Below the pieces are notes generated by a model. The model saw only the letters and a program-made list of their open reading frames with translations, was not told where the DNA came from and did not search any database. Source: Pseudomonas triticifolii (lineage in GTDB: Bacteria; Pseudomonadota; Gammaproteobacteria; Pseudomonadales; Pseudomonadaceae). Taken from it: 64,000 nt of DNA. The stretch covers positions 1 through 64,000 of the forward strand of contig NZ_JACONV010000001.1 in the NCBI RefSeq assembly GCF_014358015.1. Reading direction: 5' to 3'. The position numbers were made by a program, and so were the translations under genes. This document shows, one piece after another, positions 1 to 9,478 of this stretch. The number at the start of each line of letters is the position of its first letter. Position 1 is the first letter of the stretch.

Positions 1-214
1 CACAGGGATTGTGTTAGTTCAGTGGTTAGGTGATGTTGCCCGGGCTTATGGCAAAGCCCTGCGTAAACTGAAGAAACGACTTTTATCGTGGGAGGCGGCT
101 TGCCTGCGATGGCGTCAATTCAGGCACTGATTTATGTGATTGCCTACGCGTTACCCAAGTAGCGCATGACAGGCGTGAGGGGCAGCAACCGCCCCTCATG
201 CTTCGCCCTTTCAG
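1..214. other. Intergenic edge, no gene seen
   Basis: I see no convincing gene here. It contains one REP-type half element at 88-116 (GTGGGAGGCGGCTTGCCTGC and a few bases beyond), and a hairpin at 174-200 with arms TGAGGGGC and GCCCCTCA. The hairpin lies just past the stop of the minus-strand AEC transporter gene and could end its transcript, although no U-run follows it. Confidence 0.6.
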
Positions 215-1117
215 CTAGCCCGTCAGGCTCACCAGCCACACCCACAACGGCAACGTCGCCGCCGACAGGACGGTGGTCAGGCAAATCGCCGAGCTGGTTT
301 TCTGCACATGCGGCACGCTGCGCGCAAAGCCCAGCACATTGACGCCCGCAGGCCCTGCGGCCATCAGCACCAGCACGCCTCGCGACAGACCTTCAATGCC
401 CAGCAGCATGCACGCCAGCAGTACCAGCAGCGGCATCAGGAACAGCTTGCCGACGGTAATGCCGAGCGCCTGCGGACTGGGTGTGAGTTTGAAACTGGAC
501 AGGTTGGAGCCCAGCACGATCAGGGCGCAGGGCAGCGCGGCCTGAGCGAGCCAGGTGGCCAGGTGATCAGCCCATTCAGGCAGAACAAGGCCCGAAAGGT
601 TGACCACGATCCCCAGTAAAAGGCCAATGATCAGCGGGTTTGCCAGGCTGGCGAACAGCGAGCGCGTATTGAAAGGCTGATCACCGGCCAGGCTGTCGTA
701 CAGGCTCTGGAACGTGAACAGCGTCAGGCTGTGCACGGCGATGACGGTGAACAGCAACACCAGCCCTTGATTGCCGAACACGCCGACCACCAGCGGAATG
801 CCGATCAGTATGTTGTTGGAAAAGCTGGCTGTCAGGCCGAAGGGTGTCGAGGTGGTGCCAGCGCGGTGCATCGCCAGATTGACCAGTACAAACACCAGCA
901 AGGCCGGAACGAAATACGCCGCCAGTACCCGCAAGTCGAGGCCGTCACGCAACGGCGCCTCGACCATGCCGGTGAACAGCACCATCGGCAAAAACAATTT
1001 GAAGGCCAACACGCTCAACGCCTTGGTGCTTTCGACCGTCAGGGTTTTGCGTTTGCCCAGTACATAGCCGAGCACAATCAGCAGGAAAACGGGGAGGATG
1101 GCTTGCAGAACGGCCAC
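215..1117 (-). CDS. AEC (auxin efflux carrier) family transporter
   Basis: A 300-residue, strongly hydrophobic inner-membrane protein of the AEC / bile-acid-arsenite-riboflavin transporter fold. I read about ten membrane segments, beginning with a helix around residues 3-22 (LQAILPVFLLIVLGYVLG). In bacteria such proteins usually move organic acids or amino-acid-like compounds; the substrate here is unknown. I chose a GTG start at 1117 because AAGGAG lies nine bases upstream; a longer reading from 1168 adds 17 residues not typical of the family. It lies 74 bp downstream of the amidase on the same strand, so the two may be co-transcribed and the carrier may handle the amidase substrate or product. 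Confidence 0.85.
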   Translation of the reverse strand: MAVLQAILPVFLLIVLGYVLGKRKTLTVESTKALSVLAFKLFLPMVLFTGMVEAPLRDGLDLRVLAAYFVPALLVFVLVNLAMHRAGTTSTPFGLTASFSNNILIGIPLVVGVFGNQGLVLLFTVIAVHSLTLFTFQSLYDSLAGDQPFNTRSLFASLANPLIIGLLLGIVVNLSGLVLPEWADHLATWLAQAALPCALIVLGSNLSSFKLTPSPQALGITVGKLFLMPLLVLLACMLLGIEGLSRGVLVLMAAGPAGVNVLGFARSVPHVQKTSSAICLTTVLSAATLPLWVWLVSLTG

Positions 1118-1191
1118 GGGCTCTGGCTCCTTGAGGACATGGCCGTGCAGTATGAACCAGCGATGCACGTTTACCTATGCGCTGAAGCCGC

Positions 1192-2715
1192 CTACATGGC
1201 CCCGATATCCATCCGCGAGGCGTGCGAGCCTTCGTGGATCGGCGGATGGGTGACGATGTGCGTCAGGTCCACGGCCGAGGCCAACAGGTTTTGCAGATCG
1301 GGGCGGGGGCGACACACCCGTGAATCGGCCGACGTGGCCTGCTCCAGCGCATGGGCGTAAGCCATTAGTGTGGCATCACCACGAAACCCGCCAATCAGTT
1401 GCAGGCCGAATGGCATGCCCTTGTGATCGGTGCCGCACGGCAGCGACAGGGCGGGGTTGGTGGTCAGGGTGATGGTGTAGCAGAGCGCCAGCCAGCGATA
1501 GTAGTTGTCCAGTTGCACGCCGTTGACGTCCCGTAGGTACAACTCGCTCCACGGAAACGGCGAGACAGGCGTGGTTGGCGCGATGATCAGGTCGTAGCGC
1601 TCGAATTGCTTCTGAAAGCTGCGGAACAGGCGACTCTGCTCGGCGTGCGCCTTGACGCAATCCTGCAGCGACATGGCCGCGCCCATGTCGAAATTGGCGC
1701 GCGTGTTGGGGCCGAGGGCGTCGGGATTCTTGTCGTGGGCATCCTGCAACCCGGCGACAAAGGCCTCGGCGCGCAGCACGTCGAAGGTACGGTGCGCGCT
1801 GCCTAGGTTCAGGTCGATGGGCTCGCAGGACTTGAACAGTGATTGGAGGATGCTGATCTTTTCCCGAAACACGCTGCGAATCTGTTCATCCACGGCGCAG
1901 GTACCGAAGTCTTCGCTGTAGCCGACACGCAATGTGCTGAGGTCAATAGTGCGCGGCGTGAACTCATGGTCTGCCACGGCATAGCTCAGCGGATCGCAGT
2001 GCGCCAGACCCGCGCTGGCACGCAGTTGCAGAAGCGTGTCAGCGACGTTGCGCCCCATCGGCCCGACCACCGACAGCGGTGTCCAGCCCAGTTTCTTGCG
2101 CTCGCTCGGCACAAGGCCAGGGGAAGGGCGCAGGCCGACGATGCCACACAGCGCAGCGGGTATGCGCAACGAACCGCCGGTGTCCGAACCGCTGCACAGT
2201 GGCACCATGTCCACCGCCAGCGCTGCGGCCGAGCCGCCGGACGAGCCGCCTGCGTTCAGTTCGGGGTTGAACGGGTTGCCTGTGGCACCCCACACCACAT
2301 TGCGCGTGTTGGCGCCTGCGCCCAGTTCAGGAACGTTGGTTTTGCCGACCATGATCGCCCCGGCACGGCGCAGACGCGCCACCAGCAGATTGTCGTGGCC
2401 GGGGATATTGTCGCGAAACAGCTGCGAGCCGTAGGTGGTGAGCACGTCTGCGGTTTCTTCCAGATCCTTGATGCCGATGGGCAGACCGTGCAGCAAGCCC
2501 AGCGGCTGGCCTTGCATGACGGCTTGTTCGGCCTGTACCGCTTCTTCCCGTGCGCGTTCGAAACAGGTCGCGGCGAAGGCGTTGATCTTTGGATTGAGCG
2601 ATTCGATGCGCTGGATGCTGGCGCTCAGCAATTCCACCGGCGATAGCTGCTTGTTGCCGATCAGGGCGCGCAGCTCGGTGGCGGATTTTTCCAGCAGGTC
2701 GGATGAAGCAGGCAT
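1192..2715 (-). CDS. Amidase, amidase-signature family
   Basis: A 507-residue cytoplasmic hydrolase of the amidase-signature superfamily. The Ser-cisSer-Lys triad is visible: Lys in GLPIGIKD (about residue 83), the glycine/serine-rich GGSSGGSAAA (about 160) and the nucleophile loop SGSDTGGSLRIPAA (about 180). It would hydrolyse an amide to a carboxylic acid and ammonia. The ATG is preceded by GAGGAAA. The gene follows the ABC importer and two M20 peptidase genes on the same strand but is separated from them by about 257 bp carrying a REP pair, so it probably has its own promoter. The neighbourhood suggests use of peptide-like or acyl-amino-acid compounds. The exact substrate cannot be read. 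Confidence 0.9.
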   Translation of the reverse strand: MPASSDLLEKSATELRALIGNKQLSPVELLSASIQRIESLNPKINAFAATCFERAREEAVQAEQAVMQGQPLGLLHGLPIGIKDLEETADVLTTYGSQLFRDNIPGHDNLLVARLRRAGAIMVGKTNVPELGAGANTRNVVWGATGNPFNPELNAGGSSGGSAAALAVDMVPLCSGSDTGGSLRIPAALCGIVGLRPSPGLVPSERKKLGWTPLSVVGPMGRNVADTLLQLRASAGLAHCDPLSYAVADHEFTPRTIDLSTLRVGYSEDFGTCAVDEQIRSVFREKISILQSLFKSCEPIDLNLGSAHRTFDVLRAEAFVAGLQDAHDKNPDALGPNTRANFDMGAAMSLQDCVKAHAEQSRLFRSFQKQFERYDLIIAPTTPVSPFPWSELYLRDVNGVQLDNYYRWLALCYTITLTTNPALSLPCGTDHKGMPFGLQLIGGFRGDATLMAYAHALEQATSADSRVCRPRPDLQNLLASAVDLTHIVTHPPIHEGSHASRMDIGAM

Positions 2716-2811
2716 GTGGTTTCCTCACGTAATGATGATTGGCCGGAGATCACACTGATCATTCCCACGCTTGCGCTCAGGGTTTTACGCAGCCTTGCAG
2801 CAAACATCGGA

Positions 2812-2901
2812 CTGTGGGAGGCGGCTTGCCGGCGATGACGCCAGTCCATTCACTGCGATGGCGCGTCATAAATCGCATCGCCGGCAAGCCGCCTCCCACA
2901 G
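2812..2901. repeat. Inverted pair of REP elements (BIME-like)
   Basis: Two copies of the same 26-base unit face each other: 2812-2837 reads CTGTGGGAGGCGGCTTGCCG followed by GCGATG, and 2876-2901 is its exact reverse complement. Together they can form a long cruciform between the amidase and the M20 peptidase genes. Related units occur at 88-116, 45163-45188 and 62401-62534. Confidence 0.9.
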
Positions 2902-2972
2902 GTTATGCATTTAATCGGGCACGCTCGTTTTGGCCCCGTTTTTCGCGTCTTCCGGGCACAGCAACCCCATCA

Positions 2973-4121
2973 TCAATCCGCCAGCCCCACGATGGTCGCC
3001 ACCAACGCCTGGCCGCGTGGCACGAGGGTATCGAGTTCCAGGTATTCGCGGTCCGTGTGCACTTTGCCGCCTACCGGGCCCAGGCCGCACAGGGTCGGGA
3101 TGCCGAGGCTGGCGGTGAAACCTGAGTCGGCGCAGCCGCCGGTGAATTCGCCGTCCACGCTGAAACCCAGTTCTGCCGCAACACTCTGGTATATCTGCAA
3201 CAGCTCGTGGCTGTGTTGCGCTTCCATCGGCAGGAAGGTCGTGGCTTCCAGCAGTCTGGCCGATGTGCCGGGCCGTTCTTCTGTGTCAACAATGGCCTTA
3301 ATGGCCGCGAGTATTTCGTCCCATTGGCGTAGCTCGATAAAGCGCACGTCGAGCCTGGCCGTGGCGGTAGGTGCCACGGTGTTGCTGGACGTGCCACCGG
3401 AGATCAATCCCACGTTGGTGGTGATGCCCGCCGGATAATCGGTCAGCGCGTGCAGCTTGATCACCTTGTGCGCCAGCGCCTCAATGGCGCTGGCACCGTC
3501 GGCATGGTTGACGCCCGAGTGCGCAGCGCGGCCGCTGACCTCAATGATCAGGGTTGCGCCGCCTTTGCGGGCGCTGACCACATTGCCGCTGGCCCGGCCC
3601 GGTTCTGGATTGAGCACGGCGCGGGCTGCCCTGGCGTACCGTTCAATGTGGACACGGGCACTGCCTGAACCGATCTCTTCGTCACCGGTGTAAAGAATCT
3701 GCACCGGAAACGGCAACGGACCGGCGCGCTTGAGTGCCTTGAGCGCAAAACAGTTCAGCACCAGACCGCCTTTCATGTCGGCAACGCCGGGTCCGTAGGC
3801 CAGCTTATCGTCACGCGTATAGCCACGGGTCGTGGTCGTGGCCTTGGGGAATACCGTATCGCGATGCCCCAGCAGCAGGACCGGTTTGCCTGGCCCTCCG
3901 GGCAGCTCAGCGAGCAACACATCGCCGAAACCCTCGACCGCGATACGCTCGACGCTGATCCCGTCGGCCTGCAGTTGTGCCGTAAGCAGGTCGCCGACCG
4001 CATCGACACCGGCCTTGTCGTAGCTGTTGGAGTCGGTGTCGACCAGTTGTTGCAGCAACGCCTCCATGGCGTCGAATTGCCCGGCCAGCCATTGTGTCGC
4101 CTTGAGTTGCGTCTGATTCAT
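2973..4121 (-). CDS. M20 family metallopeptidase, CPG2-like
   Basis: A 382-residue zinc-dependent exopeptidase of the M20A type, resembling glutamate carboxypeptidase. Metal and catalytic residues are in place: H86 and D88 in GHRDTV, D115 in GVADMKGG, E148-E149 in TGDEEIGS, and a later His in GRAAHSG that belongs to the lid/dimerisation domain. The ATG at 4121 overlaps the TGA of the preceding M20 gene (ATGA), indicating translational coupling. The open frame continues upstream to 4685, but that part is read-through in the neighbour's territory. No signal peptide is present, so it acts in the cytoplasm, probably on peptides or N-acyl amino acids brought in by the upstream ABC system. Confidence 0.9.
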   Translation of the reverse strand: MNQTQLKATQWLAGQFDAMEALLQQLVDTDSNSYDKAGVDAVGDLLTAQLQADGISVERIAVEGFGDVLLAELPGGPGKPVLLLGHRDTVFPKATTTTRGYTRDDKLAYGPGVADMKGGLVLNCFALKALKRAGPLPFPVQILYTGDEEIGSGSARVHIERYARAARAVLNPEPGRASGNVVSARKGGATLIIEVSGRAAHSGVNHADGASAIEALAHKVIKLHALTDYPAGITTNVGLISGGTSSNTVAPTATARLDVRFIELRQWDEILAAIKAIVDTEERPGTSARLLEATTFLPMEAQHSHELLQIYQSVAAELGFSVDGEFTGGCADSGFTASLGIPTLCGLGPVGGKVHTDREYLELDTLVPRGQALVATIVGLAD

Positions 4122-5545
4122 TGGCCTGTTTCCTGTGCCTGATGTTCGCGGGCCAGACGTGCGCCGTCGTTGCCCAGGTCCCAGAATAGCCCGGCCATGA
4201 TCTGCAGGCTTTCTTTCACTACTGGCGCCAGCAGATGTTCGTCGGGTGCGTGCTGCGAGCACGCCGGGTAGGAATGCGGCACCCACACGGTGGGCAGACC
4301 AAGCACTTCGGCAAACACATCGTTGGGCAGCGAACCGCCGAGGTTTGGCAACAACGCAGGCTTTTTGCCCGTGGTCCTGCTTAGCGACTCCAGCGCCCAG
4401 CCGACCCAGGGGCTGTTGGGTGACAGGCGCGTGGCGTGCATCACGTCCATGCGCGTCTGTTGCACCTCGACCTGAGTGAACCCGTGTGCATCCAGATGCG
4501 CCCGCACCGCCGGGACGAAGGTCGTGTAATCGCTGTCCACCACAAAACGTATGTGACACAGCGCGTGGGCCTTGCCGGGGATCGCATGCACGGGCGCGTC
4601 CGGGTTGCCGGTCTTGAAGGCAAGCACATCCAGCGTGTTCCAGCCGAAGACTTTCTCGCTCAGCGACAGACCCGGCTCGCCCCACTGCGGATCAATGACC
4701 GGATCGCCCGGTCCGCCGCCGACTTCAATATCCGCCAGTGCTGTACGTACTGCGTCGGGTATGGCGGCTGGCATCAGGCCTGCGACTTTGACCCGACCGT
4801 GCTCGTCCACGAGGCTGGCGATGGCGTTGGCCAGAATGATGCCCGGGTTGGCCAGCAGCCCACCCCAATTGCCCGAGTGATGTGCGCCGTCGCGCAAGTG
4901 CACGCTCAGCTCGAAGTTGAAAACACCACGCGAGCCGAGAAACAGTGTCGGTCGTGCTGCCGCCAGACGCGGCCCGTCGGAGGCGATGAAAATATCGGCG
5001 GCCAGCGCTTCGGCGTGTTGCTGACAAAACAGACTCAAGCCCGGCGAGCCGTCTTCCTCGCCCATCTCCAGCAGCAGTTTGACGTTGAAGCCCAGCTTGC
5101 CGTCCCGCGCTTTGAGGGTCTGTTCGAGTGCGGTCAGGTTGATCAGATGCTGGCCCTTGTTGTCCGCCGTGCCTCGGCCATACCAGCGCTCGCCGCGTTC
5201 GACTACCTGCCACGGCGAGAGGCCCGGCTGCCATTGCGCGTCGTAGCCGCGTACGACATCGCCGTGCCCGTAGCTAAGCAGGGTCGGCAGCGAAGGGTCT
5301 TCGATGCGGGTGGCAATCATCAGCGGCCCGCGCCCGGCGACCGGGTTGTCATGGATGTGGGCGGTGAAGCCCAGCCGTTCGACATGGGGCGTGATGAAAT
5401 CGGTGAGATAGCGGTACAGCTCGGGCAGACTTTGCGGTTCCTGGCTCTGGGTCGGGTACGCGACGCTCTCGCCGAGCAGGGCGAAGAAGGCACCGTTGTC
5501 GAACTGTTCGGTGACGTTGTCGATGGCGTGCGAGCGGCTAGTCAT
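4118..5545 (-). CDS. M20 family metallopeptidase
   Basis: A 475-residue protein of the larger M20 subgroup (dipeptidase/carnosinase-like). Visible motifs are the metal site SYGHGDVV (about residue 90), GTADNKGQH (about 125, with the bridging Asp), and the catalytic Glu pair in LEMGEEDGSPG. It lacks a signal peptide. Its ATG overlaps the stop of the ABC ATPase gene by four bases and its own stop overlaps the next M20 gene, so it belongs to the importer operon. Having two different M20 enzymes together suggests stepwise trimming of an imported peptide or acylated amino acid. Substrate is inferred only. Confidence 0.9.
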   Translation of the reverse strand: MTSRSHAIDNVTEQFDNGAFFALLGESVAYPTQSQEPQSLPELYRYLTDFITPHVERLGFTAHIHDNPVAGRGPLMIATRIEDPSLPTLLSYGHGDVVRGYDAQWQPGLSPWQVVERGERWYGRGTADNKGQHLINLTALEQTLKARDGKLGFNVKLLLEMGEEDGSPGLSLFCQQHAEALAADIFIASDGPRLAAARPTLFLGSRGVFNFELSVHLRDGAHHSGNWGGLLANPGIILANAIASLVDEHGRVKVAGLMPAAIPDAVRTALADIEVGGGPGDPVIDPQWGEPGLSLSEKVFGWNTLDVLAFKTGNPDAPVHAIPGKAHALCHIRFVVDSDYTTFVPAVRAHLDAHGFTQVEVQQTRMDVMHATRLSPNSPWVGWALESLSRTTGKKPALLPNLGGSLPNDVFAEVLGLPTVWVPHSYPACSQHAPDEHLLAPVVKESLQIMAGLFWDLGNDGARLAREHQAQETGQ

Positions 5546-6552
5546 GAGGGAATCAGCTCCAGGGTTTTCGGGGTTTCACGCAAATGGCAACGTACGGTTC
5601 CGCCTTCCATGTTGTCAGCGGCGGGGTAGTGGTCCTTGCAGACCGTCATGCAACTGGGGCAGCGCGGATGAAACGCACAGCCGGAAGGGGGTGACATGGG
5701 ATTGGGAAAAGCACCCTGCAGACCCAGTTCGGGAACACCCAGATGCGGATCGGGCGTGAGCACCGAGTCCAGCAGCGCCTGGGTGTAGGGGTGGCCGGGC
5801 CGGGCGAACAGCGATTCGCGGCTGCGCTCTTCGACGATTTTGCCCAGGTACATCACGGCCACCCGGTCGGCCAGATGTTCGATCACGGCCAGGTTGTGGC
5901 TGATCAGCAAATACGTCAGGCCGAATTCCTGCTTGAGGTCCTGCAGCAGGTTGAGAATCTGCGCCTGAACCGACACGTCCAGCGCAGAGGTCGGTTCGTC
6001 ACAGATCAGCACGTCCGGACGCATCACCAGCGCCCGTGCAATCGCCACGCGCTGGCGCTGCCCGCCAGATAACTGGCTCGGATAACTGTCGATTACCCGC
6101 TTGGGCAAGCCGACCACATCCATCATCTCCTCGGTGCGTTTGCGGCGCTCGGTGGGCGTGCCGATGTCGTGCACGATCAGCGGCAGGGTGACGATCTCGC
6201 GCAGGGTCTTGCGCGGGTTGAGCGAAGAGTAGGGGTCCTGAAAGATTGGCTGGATGCGCCGCGCCATCTCCTTGCGATCAGTGCCCGCCAGATGCTTGCC
6301 GTTGACCAGCACATCGCCGCTGCTGGGTGCCAGCAGACCCAGCAGCATCTTGGCCAAGGTACTTTTTCCGCATCCGGATTCACCGACCAGCCCCAGGGTT
6401 TCGCCCCGCATCAAGCGTAGTGACACGCCATCGACGGCTTTCAGCGTGGCAGTCGGTTTGAAAAAGCCCCGGCTGATGGTGAACTCGCGCCGGATGTCAC
6501 ACAGCTCCAGCGCGATGTCCTTTTTCACAGGTGTTTTCAATGCCTGATTCAT
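5542..6552 (-). CDS. ABC transporter ATPase, oligopeptide type (DppF/OppF-like)
   Basis: A 336-residue ATP-binding subunit. It shows Walker [14 protein letters not shown] (about residue 60), signature [15 protein letters not shown], Walker [12 protein letters not shown] and the switch His in LISHNLAV. The cysteine-rich C-terminal oligopeptide-transporter extension ([15 protein letters not shown]) is the usual site of an iron-sulfur cluster or zinc in this family. The start overlaps the preceding ATPase gene by four bases. With the DppD-like protein it would form the heterodimeric motor of the importer encoded at 5.5-11.0 kb. Confidence 0.94.
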   Translation of the reverse strand: MNQALKTPVKKDIALELCDIRREFTISRGFFKPTATLKAVDGVSLRLMRGETLGLVGESGCGKSTLAKMLLGLLAPSSGDVLVNGKHLAGTDRKEMARRIQPIFQDPYSSLNPRKTLREIVTLPLIVHDIGTPTERRKRTEEMMDVVGLPKRVIDSYPSQLSGGQRQRVAIARALVMRPDVLICDEPTSALDVSVQAQILNLLQDLKQEFGLTYLLISHNLAVIEHLADRVAVMYLGKIVEERSRESLFARPGHPYTQALLDSVLTPDPHLGVPELGLQGAFPNPMSPPSGCAFHPRCPSCMTVCKDHYPAADNMEGGTVRCHLRETPKTLELIPS

Positions 6553-7550
6553 GACCGTGCGCCCTCGCGATGAAACACCGGTTCTGTGCCTGATGCGGCA
6601 AACAGGCAGCGGGTCATGTGGTCTTGCCCGTAAATGGCGGGCACGTCATCGGCGCAGGCGGGAATCGCTTGTGAGCAACGGTTGCGGAAGGCACACCCCT
6701 GTTGATCGCCGACGAGGCTGGGCACCAGGCCCGGAATCGAGCCCAGCGGCTGACCCGGCTGGGTACGTCCTGGAATCGGAATGCTCGCCAGCAGCCCGCG
6801 TGTGTAAGGATGCTGCGGGTGTTCAAACAGCTCGACGGCCGGAGCGGTCTCGACGATCTGCCCGGCGTACATCACGGCTACTCGGTCGGCGATGCGGGCG
6901 ACCAGCCCCAGATCGTGAGTGATGAAGATGACCGCCAGCCCCAGTTCTTTCTGGATGTCGCGGATTAGCCGCAGGATCTGCGCCTGAATGGTCACGTCCA
7001 GTGCCGTGGTCGGTTCATCGGCGATGATCACGTCCGGCTCGCACATCAACGCCATCGCGATGATCACCCGCTGACGCAGACCGCCGGACAGTTGATGCGG
7101 ATACTGGCGCAGGCGCTCGGTGGCATTGCTGATGCCGACCTTTTCCAGCATCTGCGCGGCCCGCAGCAAAGCGTCCTTGCGCGACACCTTGCGATGACGA
7201 ATCAGCACTTCGCTGAGCTGGTCGCCAATGCTGTAAGCCGGGTTGAGCGAGGTCATGGGTTCCTGGAAGATCATTGCCAGCCGGTTGCCGCGCAGGTCGC
7301 ACATCTGGCGTTCGCTCTGGCCCAGCATGTCGATGCCGTCCAGGGTCAGCCGGGTTGCGGTGCGCCGCGCCTTGCGCGGCAACAGATCCATGAGCGCCAG
7401 TGAGGTCAGGGATTTGCCACAGCCCGACTCACCCACGATGCACAGCATTTCGCCGCGTTCGACCTGAAAGTCCAGACCGCGTACTGCGTGCAGCGTGTCC
7501 TGCCCCAAGGGGATATCGACCCGCAGGTTTTCAACATGCAACAGCGCCAT
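6549..7550 (-). CDS. ABC transporter ATPase, oligopeptide type (DppD/OppD-like)
   Basis: A 333-residue ATP-binding subunit, the partner of the next gene. Motifs: Walker [15 protein letters not shown] (about residue 39), Q-loop IFQEPMTSLNP, signature LSGGLRQRVIIAMAL, Walker B VIIADEPTTALD, and His switch FITHDLG. The C-terminus carries the CAFRNRCSQAIPAC cysteine cluster of the OppD/DppD extension. The signature has LSGGLRQRV rather than LSGGQ, which is common in this subfamily. The gene lies 16 bp after the permease gene and overlaps the following ATPase start. Confidence 0.94.
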   Translation of the reverse strand: MALLHVENLRVDIPLGQDTLHAVRGLDFQVERGEMLCIVGESGCGKSLTSLALMDLLPRKARRTATRLTLDGIDMLGQSERQMCDLRGNRLAMIFQEPMTSLNPAYSIGDQLSEVLIRHRKVSRKDALLRAAQMLEKVGISNATERLRQYPHQLSGGLRQRVIIAMALMCEPDVIIADEPTTALDVTIQAQILRLIRDIQKELGLAVIFITHDLGLVARIADRVAVMYAGQIVETAPAVELFEHPQHPYTRGLLASIPIPGRTQPGQPLGSIPGLVPSLVGDQQGCAFRNRCSQAIPACADDVPAIYGQDHMTRCLFAASGTEPVFHREGARS

Positions 7551-7566
7551 GTCCGAATCTCCTCTG

Positions 7567-8475
7567 TCAGTTGCGCCCGTCGGGCAGGATCAGGTCGCGC
7601 AGGCCATCGCCGACCAGGTTGATACCCAATACCAGCACCATCAGCGCGATACCGGGAATGGCGATGACCCATGGGGAAAAGAACATGTAAGGTTTGCCCT
7701 CGGCGATCATCAGGCCCCAAGAGGGAATGGGCGGTTGCACGCCGACACCGAGGAATGACAGCGCCGACTCCAGCAGGATGGCGTGGGCCATTTCTAGCGT
7801 GGCGACCACGATCAGCGCGCCGACCAGATTGGGCAGGATTTCACTGGCCAGAATGCGCAGGGTCGAGCAGCCGAGTGCCTGGGCCGAAGCGACGTATTCG
7901 GCATCGCGAATCTGCTGCACGGCGGCACGTACGACGACGGCGAAACGGTCCCACAACAGGCAGCCGAGCAGGATGATCACCACCTTCAGCGAACCACCGA
8001 TCAGTGAGGCCGAAGCCAGGGCGATCATAACCACTGGCATCGCCAGACGTGTCGTGATCAGGTAGCTGATGACGGCGTCCACCTTGCCGCCGAAGTAACC
8101 GGCGAGCAGGCCCATGATGGTGCCGATGACGCCGGAAATCAGCGCCGCCGAGAAACCGATGAACAACGAAATGCGTGCGCCGTACAACAGCCGCGACAGG
8201 TAATCGCGCCCCAGCTTGTCGGTGCCCAGTACATAATCCCACGTCCCGTTGGCCATCCACACCGGGGGCTTCATGCGCAGCATCACGTCTTGAGTGTAAG
8301 GGTCATAAGGCGCGAGCCATGGCGCGAACAGCGCGCCCAGCACGATGATCAACAGCAGCACGGCGCCGATGGCAAAGCCGCGATGGCCCAAGCTCAGGCG
8401 CAAGGTGCGCAAGACGCTTCTGGCCGGGGGCTGGTAATCATTGATCACCAGCGGGGATGAGGTGGTTGTGCTCAT
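7567..8475 (-). CDS. ABC transporter permease, DppC-like
   Basis: A 302-residue inner-membrane permease of the BPD_transp_1 family with the N-terminal extension typical of OppC/DppC. The first helix is near residues 33-53 and further helices span 100-290. The EAA cytoplasmic loop that contacts the ATPase is around YVASAQALGCSTLRILASEILPN. It is immediately downstream of the DppB-like permease (8 bp). No unusual features are seen. Confidence 0.93.
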   Translation of the reverse strand: MSTTTSSPLVINDYQPPARSVLRTLRLSLGHRGFAIGAVLLLIIVLGALFAPWLAPYDPYTQDVMLRMKPPVWMANGTWDYVLGTDKLGRDYLSRLLYGARISLFIGFSAALISGVIGTIMGLLAGYFGGKVDAVISYLITTRLAMPVVMIALASASLIGGSLKVVIILLGCLLWDRFAVVVRAAVQQIRDAEYVASAQALGCSTLRILASEILPNLVGALIVVATLEMAHAILLESALSFLGVGVQPPIPSWGLMIAEGKPYMFFSPWVIAIPGIALMVLVLGINLVGDGLRDLILPDGRN

Positions 8476-8483
8476 GGAACCTC

Positions 8484-9401
8484 CTATCGGACGCGGATGC
8501 GCGGGTCGAGCAGTGCGTTGAGCACATCGGCCAGCAGGGTGAGGACGATGTAGATCACAGCGATCAGCAGCACCACCGCCTGCACCACCGGGAAGTCGTC
8601 ACGGGCAATCGCGTCCCAGGCCAGTTGGCCGATGCCTTGTAGCGAGAACACGGTTTCGATGACCACCGAGCCGCCGAGCATGAAGCCGAACTCCACGGCC
8701 GCCAGCGCCACCACCGGAATCAGTGCATTACGCAGCGCATGCTTGAACAGCACGGTGCCGGGACGCAGGCCCTTGGCGCGCGCGGTGCGGATGTAATCGG
8801 AGTTGAGCACGTCGAGCATCCCGGCGCGGGTCAGGCGCATGATCGCTGGGGTGGCGTAGTAGCCCAGCGCGATGGCTGGCATCACGAAATGTGCCCAGGT
8901 CGAATTGCCCGACACCGGCAGCCATTTGAGCGTCACCGAGAACACCACGATCAGCATCAGCGCGAACCAGAAACTCGGCATTGCCTGGCCCAGCACGGCG
9001 ATGCTCAACGCCAGTCGGTCGATCCAGGTGTCGCGTTTCACCGCCGCCAGCACGCCCAGCGGAATGGCGATCAACAGCGCGATACTCAACGCCATGGCGC
9101 CCAGCCCGAGGGTGATCGACAGGCGCGAGGCGATCAGGTTATAGACCGATTCCTGAAAGAAGAACGAGTCGCCCAGGTCCAGGCGCAACACATCGCTCAG
9201 CCATTCGAAATACTGGGTGACCAGCGGCTTGTTGAGGCCGTATTGCACGCGGATCTGTTCGATCTGCTCGCTGGTGGCTTCCGGGCCACCGATGGCGGTC
9301 GCCAGGTCGCCGGACAGGTGCAGCAGGGAAAAGCTGATCACCGAGACGGTAATCGCGACGCACAGGGCAATGCACAGGCGGCGTAGAAGAAATCCAGACA
9401 T
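8484..9401 (-). CDS. ABC transporter permease, DppB-like
   Basis: A 305-residue permease with the classic DppB start (MSGFLLRRLCIALCVAIT) and six membrane segments. The EAA loop reads YIRTARAKGLRPGTVLFKH. I chose the ATG at 9401 rather than the in-frame ATG at 9422, because family members begin with the FLLRRL motif. It pairs with the DppC-like permease and takes cargo from the binding protein encoded 77 bp upstream. Confidence 0.92.
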   Translation of the reverse strand: MSGFLLRRLCIALCVAITVSVISFSLLHLSGDLATAIGGPEATSEQIEQIRVQYGLNKPLVTQYFEWLSDVLRLDLGDSFFFQESVYNLIASRLSITLGLGAMALSIALLIAIPLGVLAAVKRDTWIDRLALSIAVLGQAMPSFWFALMLIVVFSVTLKWLPVSGNSTWAHFVMPAIALGYYATPAIMRLTRAGMLDVLNSDYIRTARAKGLRPGTVLFKHALRNALIPVVALAAVEFGFMLGGSVVIETVFSLQGIGQLAWDAIARDDFPVVQAVVLLIAVIYIVLTLLADVLNALLDPRIRVR

Positions 9402-9478
9402 GGCACGTGACCTTGTATCCATGGAATGGCGTGGTGAGCCTTGTGCAAGAAGGCTTCACCGATGGGCGCTGGGTGCAG

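Noticed and set aside
2973-4685. A 570-residue minus-strand frame
   Set aside because: Only residues from the ATG at 4121 look like M20 peptidase. The upstream part lies over the neighbouring M20 gene in another frame and has no family resemblance.
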